A stretch of DNA of 28,370 nt, taken from contig JAEUWP010000456.1 of NCBI GenBank assembly GCA_018524725.1, positions 1 through 28,370 on the forward strand, written 5' to 3'. The notes under the pieces are model-generated. The model was not told where the DNA came from, did not search any database, and worked only from the letters and a program-made list of their open reading frames with translations. A program made the position numbers and the translations under genes. This DNA is from Podaxis mareebaensis. Lineage: Eukaryota > Basidiomycota > Agaricomycetes > Agaricales > Agaricaceae. Positions 9,557-19,214 of the stretch are shown here, one piece after another. The stretch's first letter is position 1, and each line of letters starts with the position of its first letter.

Positions 9557-11445
9557 TTTAGGCGAACAGCATAGGAAGCAGAGGAAGATGATGAACCCCG
9601 TCTTTTCGATCAATCATATGCGCGAAATGAGTGTGTTGGTTATCTTTCGTCTGTCCTGTGATACTCATTTATACGTCTGTAGTACCTTTGTTCTATGAAG
9701 TGACCGAACGGGTATGTTCTTGCGGTTCGCGAAGACCAAATCTGCTTATGAGATCCTCAGCTGCGGAAAGTGCTGGTGAAGAAGGTCAAGGATGGACCTC
9801 TGGAGATAGACATTCTCCGTTGGATGACAAGGACGGCGCTCGAATTGATCGGTCAGAGTGGAATGGGCTATTCGTTTGACCCACTGGTGGATGACGATGA
9901 GCATCATCCGTATCCTAAGGCCATGAAGAGGCTCGTGTGCGTATTTCTCCTCCCTCAAGAACAGGTGTTTCACGCTAAATACCTCCTCACCCATGTAGTT
10001 TGCTCCTTGGTGGACCAGTCGGTTTCTTCAGCAACCAGATAGTCTTCCCGTTGGCTGCGAAGTTTGATTATCCGCGCTTAAAGAGGTTCATTATTGAACA
10101 TATCCCTTGGCGACGAGCACAGGAGGCCGTGAGGCTGGCTGATCTCATGTACAACACCTCCCTCGAGATCATCAAAGCAAAGAGGGATGCTATGAGTAGC
10201 AGTGACCCGGCTGTTGCTGCAGAGATGATGGAAAAGAAGGACATCATTTCGATTCTCAGTATGTTGACCCTGTCCAAGCTGATATCTGCTGACTGACGCG
10301 GCGCGTGAATTAGTGAAGGCAAATCTTCATGCAGACCAACAAGATCGATTGAGTGACGAGGAAGTCTGTGCACAGGTACGTCTGCTTGTGACTTCTATGA
10401 GTTGCTTTTGTGGGTCTAACTGTGCGGCATAGGTCTCGTACGTACTCGCCTTGGAGCGGCTTTGACACCTACTAAGATCATCATTCCCGCACAGGACGTT
10501 TGTGTTTGCAGGCATGGAGACAACATCATCGGCATTATCCAGGATTCTTCACTTACTCTCCATTCATACGGATGTTCAAGAGAAACTGCGCAACGAAATT
10601 CGCGAGGCTCAGAAGAACGGGAAATTAACTTATGACCAGCTAGTTTCCTTGCCATACCTAGATGCGGTCTGCCGGGAGACTCTTCGAGTGTAGGTGGCAA
10701 ATAGCTCTAGAGGATGGCTCAAAGACTTGATTCCGTACGCAGATATCCTCCTGTCAATCTCGCTCCCGTAAGAACGTATGTCAGTATTTCTTGAAGATCT
10801 ATTGTTGCACTGACATGTTTCAGAGCATGCAAGGATATGATACTTCCTCTTTCGAAGCCAGTCGTTGGTGCAGACAACAAAGAGATAACCGAAGTCATGG
10901 TCCCAAAGGGCACTGATATCGTTATATCCGTCCTTGGCTCGAACACAAATCCGGATCAATGGGGACCAGACGCCCTTGAATGGAAACCTGAGCGGTGGTT
11001 GTCTCCTCTTCCCGAGACAGTAGGAGAGGCACACATGCCTGGAATCTATTCCCATCTGTTTGTTTCTACTTCCTGACCACATGATGTGGCATGCTAATCT
11101 ATTTGTAATGTGTAGGATGACGTTTTTAGGAGGAGGTCGTGCCTGCATGTAGGTGACTTCATACTCAGGTGTTTTGACGAACGTTAGTAACAGGTAACTT
11201 AACAGTGGTTTCAAGTTTTCCCAGCTGGAAATGAGTATGTCGTTATCTTCATCCTGACAGTTTCATACTTACATGACAACTGTCCAACAGAGGTCGTCTT
11301 GTCCACTCTTCTCAGCACCTTCCGCTTTGAGCTTTCAAAGAAACACGAGATTACCTGGAAGATGACGGGTGTCGCTGGACCTTACGTTGAGAGTTTGGAT
11401 CACGAGTGGCCTCAGCTGCCAGTGGTTATAAGCCTTATAGATTGA
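9557..11445 (+). CDS. Cytochrome P450 (P450-2), 5'-truncated at the N
   Basis: This is a paralogue of P450-1 with the same exon pattern from exon 6 onward. The first 121 residues (membrane anchor, proline hinge and start codon) are absent because the sequence begins at the N. From GEQHRKQRKMMNPVFS on, every block of P450-1 is present: KDGPLEIDILRWMTRTALEL, I-helix AGMETT, microexon 10433-10437, ETLR, YPPVNLAPVRT, WKPERW and the heme loop FLGGGRACI. No stop or frameshift was seen up to TGA at 11443-11445. Differences from P450-1 are mostly conservative (for example APVRT against AGIRT). It may be a full gene whose 5' end is lost in the gap, or a truncated tandem copy. It is placed as CDS because the visible part is intact. 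Confidence 0.8.
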
Positions 11446-11849
11446 AGGCCATGTTCTCTTTTGCCTTTCTTACTAAACAATGCTTATATGCTGTTGGAGG
11501 CCATGGATAGTCTCATGCCTTATTTTTATGTCCCTTTTCCTAAGCGCCTCCTGCCTTCCATCTATGTATAGTATTTGTGAAGTTTTTCTCTTGAATTGCA
11601 TAGCAAGATGATCTTACAGGGTTTTCTTGCGTACTGTGCTTCAGTGGGACAGCAAGAATAATATCTTGGAAGCGACAGGTAACAAAATGGATTATGGATA
11701 CCGATAGAATGATAAACGAGTACGGTGGAATTGTGGGTGATGAGGATCGGACTAGAATCCACGACACACGAGTTGGTTATTTAGTGCCACATAACAAGCA
11801 GAGCGATACAGGTTGCACACCTAGAGTCCACAACACAGAAGTTGATGAG
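11446..11849. other. P450-2 3' spacer
   Basis: This is the counterpart of the spacer behind P450-1 and shares AACAATGCTTATATGCTGTT with it. Nothing coding is supported. Confidence 0.45.
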
Positions 11850-14000
11850 CTCTGGGAACAGGAAATTTCTGTGAAATACCTCCGAAAGTGTACACCTACT
11901 TTATACCCTGCCGCTTTCAGCTTCGGTAGCGCACTCTCTGCCTTCCTTGGCAGTTCCGCCTGTTTCCGTTGCATCATCTCCACACCCCCATCATTTCCAA
12001 TCGACCCATTGCCAAGAACGGAGGATGGCGCGCTACCCGCGAACGAAGAGCCTCGGGGTGACCGGCAATGTGATGACGAGGATTCTGTAATTCAGTTCTT
12101 CAGCGCATTATTTGAGCCTTTCAATGCGATAGAAGGCGGCGTTGCCTGAAGAAGACTTCACCGTTTGGTATAACTCGTATGCTCTCCGGTCGTTCCCTTT
12201 TCTATCTGTGACTTGGAGGACAAGGGTAGCGCCCACGGTCGTGCCTGCATTCAGGTCCTCTGTATCCAACCTGTTCCTCTGGTCTTCTAGCCTGTTTAAC
12301 TCTTCTAGGCATGGAATAACTTCCTCGAATGTTGCCTGATCTTCGTTTGCCTTTTCGTCGGAATTCTTGAAGAAGTCGGAGATGGCGGATGAGGAGAGAG
12401 TCGAGCAGAGCGAGTCGAGCATGGAGGTGAGTTCGACATGAGGGCATGAATGTTCTCTGAAGTGCAGCTTCATGGGTGTCGGCTTCATGGGTAGCGCCAA
12501 GACCCGGCGGCTCGACAAGGCATGTCTTAAACCGTCCCACGAATTTCGCCGACAACGGGAAATTGAGTATGTGCGATTTGACGCCCGTGAGCTCATAGCG
12601 ATCTTCATTAAGGACATATGCCACATGTGTGAGTGAACGGCTTTCGACCATGTGGTTGGCTCAATGGTATCTGTGAGATGGATTAGAAAGAGGGGACACA
12701 AAAAATTATGGAAACACACCCTAGTGAGCCAAGCCGAGCTGCTCGCCTTGCCTGTGGCGGGTTCGAGTCTTTGCAATTTCGTCAGTTCCTCGTCAACACC
12801 TCACCCATTCGAGTGTCTTCAGACCATTTGCTTGCTCCCTAAGCTTTTCAATCAACTTGTCCTTCCCGACGCCTTCCACCTCAAGGTCCTTCCTGATTCC
12901 CGTAGGCTCTTCCATCGGATAGTTACGAGCTGGCGCTTCGCAAACTTGGGGTCTACGCCTGTGTGAGCTTTGCAGCTGCACTCAATCAGCTCTTTTCTCG
13001 GCACCGGGAGCACTTTGTACAAACGATCGTCGACAGCGAGGCTCTCGAGTACGTCTCGCACCTTGCCCATCGAGACGGCTGCCACAGAATCACCGAGTTT
13101 GTTCAGCGCATCAAAGACATTCGAAGCAACTTGGCCAATCAAGTTGGTGATTTGGTCCTGGAATAGCGGCTTGAGCCGTGTAATGTCCTTGAGTACGATT
13201 CCAACATAAAGGCGTGAGCATACTGGTCATCCTTGTTATGCAACGGTGAGTGCAGGTTATCCTCATCGACGCAGGACACCATGTAATTATGCAAGAAAAT
13301 ACGTCTGGAGGAGACCAACTCCCAGGTCTGGTGTAGGTGGCGGAGTAGGCAAGTGCGTTGACAGAGATAGTACTAGGCGTATCATTATTCACTACTTCAA
13401 TGAGCTTGGCGATCTGATACGTCGTGTGGATACAATACCAGAGTGAGTCCTTCCTCCTTGTCCTCGCCGTCCTGTCCAGCAGCTGCAAACCCACCGACCC
13501 GGTATGTACCGAGTTCAAGATATCCGTAATGTCATTTGCGTGTGCTCTTACCTGAGCAAGAATGTTGAGGCCGACGCACCATTGCAGCACGGAGACCTGG
13601 GGATGGTTCCTGGCAGCTTTCGGGCACGGACGGATTCGCCATAAAACTGGCGTTGGAGTTTGATGGTGGAGAAGAGTGTGAGGGTTGAGGGTGTCGTTGG
13701 AGAAGCTGATAGTACCGGTGAGGGAAGGTTCATCACGATTGCGGCGTTTCTTGTCCTCCGTCTTCTGCTCATAGAACAAGAAGTCGAAAGCCTGGAGGTA
13801 AACATAAGGAGGACTTTTGTACGAAAAAGAACATGACGCGATTACAGGCTGCCGTTGTCGAGGAATTGACCAGCCAATCCCACCTGACCGACACCTCACA
13901 CAAGCACCTTGGAGAATCCGGAGAGACACGTTGAACTAGACGAAATGCCATCCCTTAACAAAGGAAGTGCGAGATGTAAACTCGAACATTGCCATGAAGA
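11850..14000 (-). pseudogene. Unidentified minus-strand gene, copy 2 (frameshifted, 5' end included)
   Basis: This copy is longer than copy 1. In coding order on the minus strand: a block near 13990-13930 (MAMFEFTSRTSFVKGWHFV), a block at about 13795-13715 (FDFLFYEQKTEDKKRRNRDE), QWCVGLNILAQ ending at a GTAAGA splice donor near 13554, SSRRIFLHNYMVSCVDEDN (about 13310-13250), FQDQITNLIGQVASNVFDAL (about 13165-13110), VGKDKLIEKLREQANGLKTL, an EF-hand-like block (SSSAISDFFKNSDEKANEDQ), TDRKGNDRRAYELYQTVKSS and a last block near 11980-11910. One base is missing at about 13199-13202 relative to copy 1 (GATTCC against GATTTCC), which shifts the frame inside a conserved block. I cannot name the family. 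The exon model is incomplete, so an unrecognised intron could account for some breaks. Confidence 0.55.
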
Positions 14001-14346
14001 CGCTGGTGCGCCGAGATGATTGATGATGTGACAAATATAGCGGATGGCGGTGCTCGTAGAAATGTGGCAGGGGTCAAGTGGGATGTTATGCGTAGGCGAT
14101 GGCATGGAGAATGTACTTATTAGGATGCGTTAGAAGTATGAGAAGCCAGAAATGGACAGGTAGAAGGGTGGTGCAGGCGTAGAGGACAAGTATGTTCTTT
14201 GATAGGCGCCAAGGTGCTGTGACTTTGACGTGAGAATCTTCACACCAAGCGCTACTCTAATGTCTCGGGGCCAACGCATGTCAGCTATCCCACTTGCCCG
14301 TTGACCACCATCCACTGTACATTCGTCTAGCACTTATCGATTCGCA
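14001..14346. promoter_or_regulatory. Spacer and likely promoter region of the NACHT-WD40 gene
   Basis: The spacer lies between the minus-strand gene and the NLR-like gene, and both would be transcribed away from it. CpG content is normal. No TATA box stands out. Short open frames on the minus strand here have no recognisable domain. Confidence 0.4.
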
Positions 14347-17300
14347 ATGTTCTCTTGTCTGCGACGCTCCAAAAAGAAAAAGATAGGCGGTATCTCCGCA
14401 CCCATTGCAAGGTCCTCGGTCCCTGGGGCTCCCACAGCCCCTAATGTGCTTCCGGGAGTCGAAACACCTCCCCCTGCACCTGGGACCACATCAGCTCCCC
14501 GAGGACCAGAGACCCCTCAGACTCCCCCAGTAATCCAAACCTCGGCACCTCCCGCCGATAACGAATATCAGGCTATCGTCCCGACACCGCAGCAAAGTCC
14601 GCCAACACCCCTCCACAGACTGAAAGCAATAGGCAGCACTGCTCTCCATGGGTTGGCGTTCGTAGCAGAAGGGCTCAGACAATGCTCGGACCTCTTCCCA
14701 CCCTTGAAAACTGCCGCCTCCGCATTCTTGATAATCCACAAAGTCTTCGATGTGCGTGGCCCACTTCTATCGCAATCGTTGTATTGAGTTCCGATTCGCA
14801 GGGAGTAACTACAAATAACGAGGATCTGGAGGAACTCAAGGCAAAATCGGAAGCTATCCTGTCACTCGTGAAAAGATACAGGGGAGCAGGGGGATTGAAT
14901 GCGCTTGAAGAGAGAGTTCAAGGTTTCTCCACGTGTGTATCGGCCTCGCCTTTTGGATTAGTATCTGACTTTTCTTTGGTTACTCGCAGAGCTGTCGAAA
15001 ACTTAGTTGGACGCATCAAGCACTTGCAGGATCGGCCTCTGCTGACCCGTATTGCCGAAGTTTCGAACGATCCAGGGACGATACAAAAGACGTTGAGGAA
15101 CCTCAATACTGTTTGCGATCTTTTCCAAGTAAATGTTCATACTACGAATCGCGCTCGTGTATCCGTCACGCTCATCACGCTCCACAGATCGACATACAGT
15201 TTCACACCAATGTAGCCGTACAGGATATGCTAAAGGTAAGCAGTCCCGCGTCTGAGGAAGCAGGTCCCGGCTCATGTATTCCGTCAACAGTTGTTGAATT
15301 CGCGTAAGCCGCTCGCCTTGGTGGGAATGTCGACATGCGAAGCTTACATTAATACAGGATCAATAGACAAACTTCGTCCTGAAAGCGCTTCGTATAAAAC
15401 TCGGCGCTCTACCTATGGCGATCCCACAGGATGTATGCCAGGCACGCGTGTCAGTGTCCTTGAAAGACTGGAAGTCTGGGCTCCTGACGAGCAGGGTGCC
15501 AAGGTGTATTGGCTCATGGGGATGGCAGGCATCGGGAAGTCGACGATTGCGCAGTCACTGTGCGAACTCCTGGAACAACGACAGATGCTCGGGGCCAGTT
15601 TCTTTTGTTCTCGGACCTCAGATAAAACCAGTAACCCACACCTCATCATCCCGGGCGTGGCATACTACCTTTCCAAGGGTTCGCCCACCTTCAACGCAGA
15701 GGTCGTGAAATCTCTCGAGAAGGACCCGGATTTGGTCGAGTCGAATGACTTCAAAGAGCAGTTCAAAAAGCTCATCGTTGAGCCATTGCGGAATGCTGTT
15801 GGCCCCGGGGACAAAATTTACAAGGTTGTCGTCATCGATGCTCTCGACGAATGTACAGACCCGCACTTTGTATCCGACCTCATCCAGCTCATTCTCAATT
15901 CTGCGTCGAGCCTCCCCCTCAAGTTCTTCCTCGTCAGCAGAGCTGATCCTGCCATCACTGCTGCCTTCAAGTCCTCGCAGGCTTCTCATGACACTCTCGT
16001 GCTCCACGACATCGAGGCGGACATCGTGGAGAGCGACATCCGAATGTATGTGAAGGAATCGCTGGCCAAGATCGAGGAGCGCTGGAACCCTAACAAGGAG
16101 GATGGGTGGCCTCCCAGCAGCGAATTGACTCAACTCGTCAAAGACTCTGGGAAGCTTTTCATCTATCCATCTACAGCTGTGCGCTACATTCGGGATGGCG
16201 AGTTCAATTACAAAGAGCGCCTCACTGACCTGGTAAAGCGCGCATGGAGCCGGCAACAGACCTCAGCCATTGACGGGCTCTATGGATATATTCTTACTCA
16301 TGCCGGTGATGGTCGGGAAGAGAAAGAAATGTTACGCACGGAAACCCTTCTCTCATTTGTTATATTTCTCCGGCATCCATTATCTATTAACGCCATTTCT
16401 GCACTATCGGGTATATCCAATCCTGTTGCCTATTTATCGCGACTCAACTCCGTCATACACATCCCCACTGGAGAAAACGCGCCCGTCGCTCCCTTCCATG
16501 CATCTTTTCCCGACTTCCTCACAGACCCCAAACGCTGTCCACCAAATCAATTTCCCCCATTCACTACTCCTCTCCGTCCCGCCGACGCCCATGCAGACCT
16601 TGCACTCAAATGCTTGGAGCTCATGAACAGGTCGCTCAGGTACAACATGTGTGATATCCCTCAGGAGTTGACCGTTTCGCACATGGACAGAAGGAACCAA
16701 CCCGAGAATGCCAAGAAAATCCCCGAGGCACTCCAATACGCATGCGTTTACTGGGCCGTCCATCTGAGCGAGGTCCGGGACTCGAGCCAGCCAGTTCTCG
16801 TTGGTGCTCTACGCGAGTTCCTGAATGGCCACCTCTTGCACTGGATGGAGTGTCTGAGCACGATCAGCCAACTGGAGACAGGAATTCATTCGCTTCTCTC
16901 CGCAAGTGGTGCCCTCTCGGTAAGTGTTGATTAGGGGGAGATCAAGTTCATGTGCTGACGCCATGGCAGGGCATCCAAGCTACAGATGTTAAGCATTTGC
17001 GATCACTTGCTGACGATGCCCGTCGATTCCTGCAACTGGGTTTTGAGTGCATTGAGCAGAATTGCTTTGAGGTTTACCAGTCGGCATTTACGTGGGTTCC
17101 CAAGAATTGTTTGATGCGTCAAATCTATGGTGCGCAGGCGAAGCAGACGGCAAGAGTCATAGTAGGTCTACCTGACTCATGGGGACCAATGGAGCTCTGC
17201 ATCAAAGGGAATTCAATGGTGCTTTCTGTCGCTTTTTCACCCGACGGCACGCGGGTCGCCTCCGGATCGGGTGATCGGACAGTCAGGATTTGGAATGCGA

Positions 17301-19027
17301 CGACGGGTGGGCTGGAAGCCAAGCTGGAGGGCCACACGAGTTGGGTGCTTTCTGTCGCTTTTTCGCCCGACGGTACGCGGGTCGCCTCCGGGTCGGGTGA
17401 TCGGATAGTCGGGATTTGGAATGTGATGACGGGTGGGTTGGAAGCCAAGCTGGAGGGCCACACGGGTTCGGTGTTTTCTGTCGCTTTTTCGCCCGACGGC
17501 ACGCGGGTCGCCTCCGGGTCGGATGATCAGACAGTCAGGATTTGGAATGCGATGACGGGTGGGTTGGAAGCCAAGCTGGAGGGCCACACGGAGGAGGTGC
17601 TTTCTGTCGCTTTTTCGCCCGACGGCACGCGGGTCGCCTCCGGGTCGGGTGATCAGACAGTCAGGATTTGGAATTCGATGACCGGTGGGTTGGAAGCCAA
17701 GCTGGAGGGCCACACGGGTTTGGTGTCATCTGTCACTTTTTCGCCCGACGGTACGCGGGTCGCCTCCGGGTCTGGTGATCAGACAGTCAGGATTTGGAAT
17801 GTGATGACGGGTGGGTTGGAAGCCAAGCTGGAGGGCCACATGGGTTGGGTGCTTTCTGTCGCTTTTTCACTCGACGGTACGCGGGTCGCCTCCGGGTCGC
17901 ATGATCAGACAGTCAGGATTTGGAATGTGACGACGGGTGGGTTGCAGGCCAAGCTGGAGGGCCACACGGGTCCGGTGCGCTCTGTCGCTTTTTCGCCTGA
18001 CGGTACGCGGGTCGCCTCCGGGTCGCATGATCAGACAGTCAGGATTTGGAATGCGACGACGGGTGGGTTGGAAGCCAACCTGGAGGGCCACACGGGTTTG
18101 GTGCTTTCTGTCGCTTTTTCGCCTGACGGTACGCGGGTCGCCTCCGGGTCGCATGATCAGACAGTCAGGATTTGGAATGTGACGACGGGTGGGTTGGAAG
18201 TCAAGCTGGAGGGCCACACGGGTTGGGTGCGCTCTGTCGCTTTCTCGCCCGACGGTACGCGGGTCGTCTCTGGGTCGAATGATCGCACAGTCAGGATTTG
18301 GAATGTGATGACGGGTGGGTTGGAAGCCAACCTGGAGGGCCACACGGGTCCAGTGCGCTCTGTCGCTTTTTCGCCCGACGGCACACGGGTCGTCTCTGGG
18401 TCGCATGATCGCACAGTCAGGATTTGGAATTCGATGACCGGTGGGTTGGAAGCCAAGCTGGAGGGCCACACGGGTTTGGTGTCATCTGTCACTTTTTCGC
18501 CCGACGGTACGCGGGTCGCCTCCGGGTCGGATGATCAGACAGTCAGGATTTGGAATGCGATGACGGGTGGGTTGGAAGCCAACCTGGAGGGCCACACGGG
18601 TCCGGTGCGCTCTGTCGCTTTTTCGCCCGACGGCACGCGGGTCGCCTCCGGGTCGGGTGATCAGACAGTCAGGATTTGGAATGCGACGACGGGTGGGTTG
18701 GAGGCCAACCTGGAGGGCCACACGCATGCACTGAGATCTGTTGCTTTTTCGCCCAATGGCATGCAGGTTGTGGTGCTACCATTTGGCCGTGCTACAATTT
18801 GGAGCTCAACCGTAGAACAGCCCCGCAATGGTTCACATAACATTGAATTCCGGTTCCATCCCCTTTCCTTGTCTGGTGATTGTCACTGGGTGGTGCATGC
18901 ATATTGTCACTGCTGGATTCCCCCTTCTTACTGGGATGTCCAATCATATGCATTTTCTGCTGACAAAGCCTGTTTTGGATATACATCTGGCTCTTTAGTG
19001 CTTCTGCAGATAACCTTTGCAGCATAG
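14347..19027 (+). CDS. NACHT-WD40 STAND (NLR-like) protein, 7 exons, 1451 aa
   Basis: This is a signal-transducing NTPase of the fungal NLR type. In this family, ligand binding by the repeats is thought to trigger NTP-dependent oligomerisation of NACHT and release of an N-terminal effector. Exons by consensus: 14347-14751, 14802-14932, 14990-15128, 15188-15235, 15291-15303, 15358-16919, 16970-19027. Residues 1-80 are basic and then Pro/Thr-rich. Residues about 90-240 are helical (HRLKAIGSTALHGLAFVAEG, LEELKAKSEAILSLVKRY) and resemble the MLKL/HeLo-like helical domains of mushroom STAND proteins. NACHT: P-loop GMAGIGKST (300-308), Walker B VVVIDALDEC (402-411). The middle contains a winged-helix-like region (LSINAISALSGI). 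Residues 846-1348 hold twelve 42-residue WD40 units, then a degenerate 13th and a tail with WIPPSYWDVQSYAFSADKAC. Two introns (57 and 54 nt) are in frame without stops, so retention would be tolerated. Confidence 0.88.
17207..18715 (+). repeat. Array of 12 WD40 repeats, 126-bp period
   Basis: Twelve units of 126 bp (the first is one codon short) encode the WD40 pattern GHT-xx-V-x-SVAFSPDGTRV ... SGS-x-D ... TVRIWN-xx-TGGLEAKLE. Units are almost identical in DNA, including synonymous sites. Variation is concentrated at a few codons: the two after GHT (SW, GS, EE, GL, GW, GP), the residue before SV (L, F, S, R), the residue in SGSxD (G, D, H, N) and the two after IWN (AT, VM, AM, SM, VT). Unit 6 has SLDG in place of SPDG. 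A 13th unit (18716-18840) is degenerate. Confidence 0.95.
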
Positions 19028-19214
19028 ATATCCAGCTTGTTACACTTTGAACATCAGTCTGTACTGCTCTACTGGCACAATGATTGAGTATCACATTTTC
19101 ATAATCCTGGTTGTAAGACTATCTTAAATGTTGTATCAGGTTCACAATAGATTGCACTTTGCCTGAGTTGAACCAAAACCCAACTGGAGGCAAATAAACA
19201 AGAAACACCAATGC
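18780..19214. other. CpG-poor zone covering the NLR 3' end and old transposon sequence
   Basis: CpG density falls sharply just after the WD40 array and stays low through the last ~80 codons of the NLR-like gene and the spacer beyond. The spacer (19028-19214) has no gene. This is one side of the island into which copy B has inserted; the sequence at 20588 continues it. Confidence 0.6.

Larger units (their letters stand above)
9557..13339. repeat. Duplicated unit, copy 2
   Basis: This is the second copy of the unit 5815-9555, in the same orientation. It runs from within P450 intron 5 to GGTGTAGGTG at 13339, after which the sequence continues into the 5' part of the minus-strand gene, not seen in copy 1. 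Divergence is spread through exons, introns and spacer, so the duplication is not brand new, although exons stay very similar. Confidence 0.9.

Noticed and set aside
5815..11445. Stops and frame breaks in the P450 copies as signs of pseudogenes
   Set aside because: All apparent breaks fall in introns with good consensus or at the 5-nt microexon; the joined frames are continuous in both copies.
17207..18715. Regular 126-bp repeats as a CRISPR-like or satellite array
   Set aside because: The repeats are coding, lack unique spacers and translate into WD40 units.
17125..18843. Long minus-strand open frames across the WD40 array
   Set aside because: They repeat every 126 bp and mirror the plus-strand WD40 units; the plus strand has the splice structure and the domain match.
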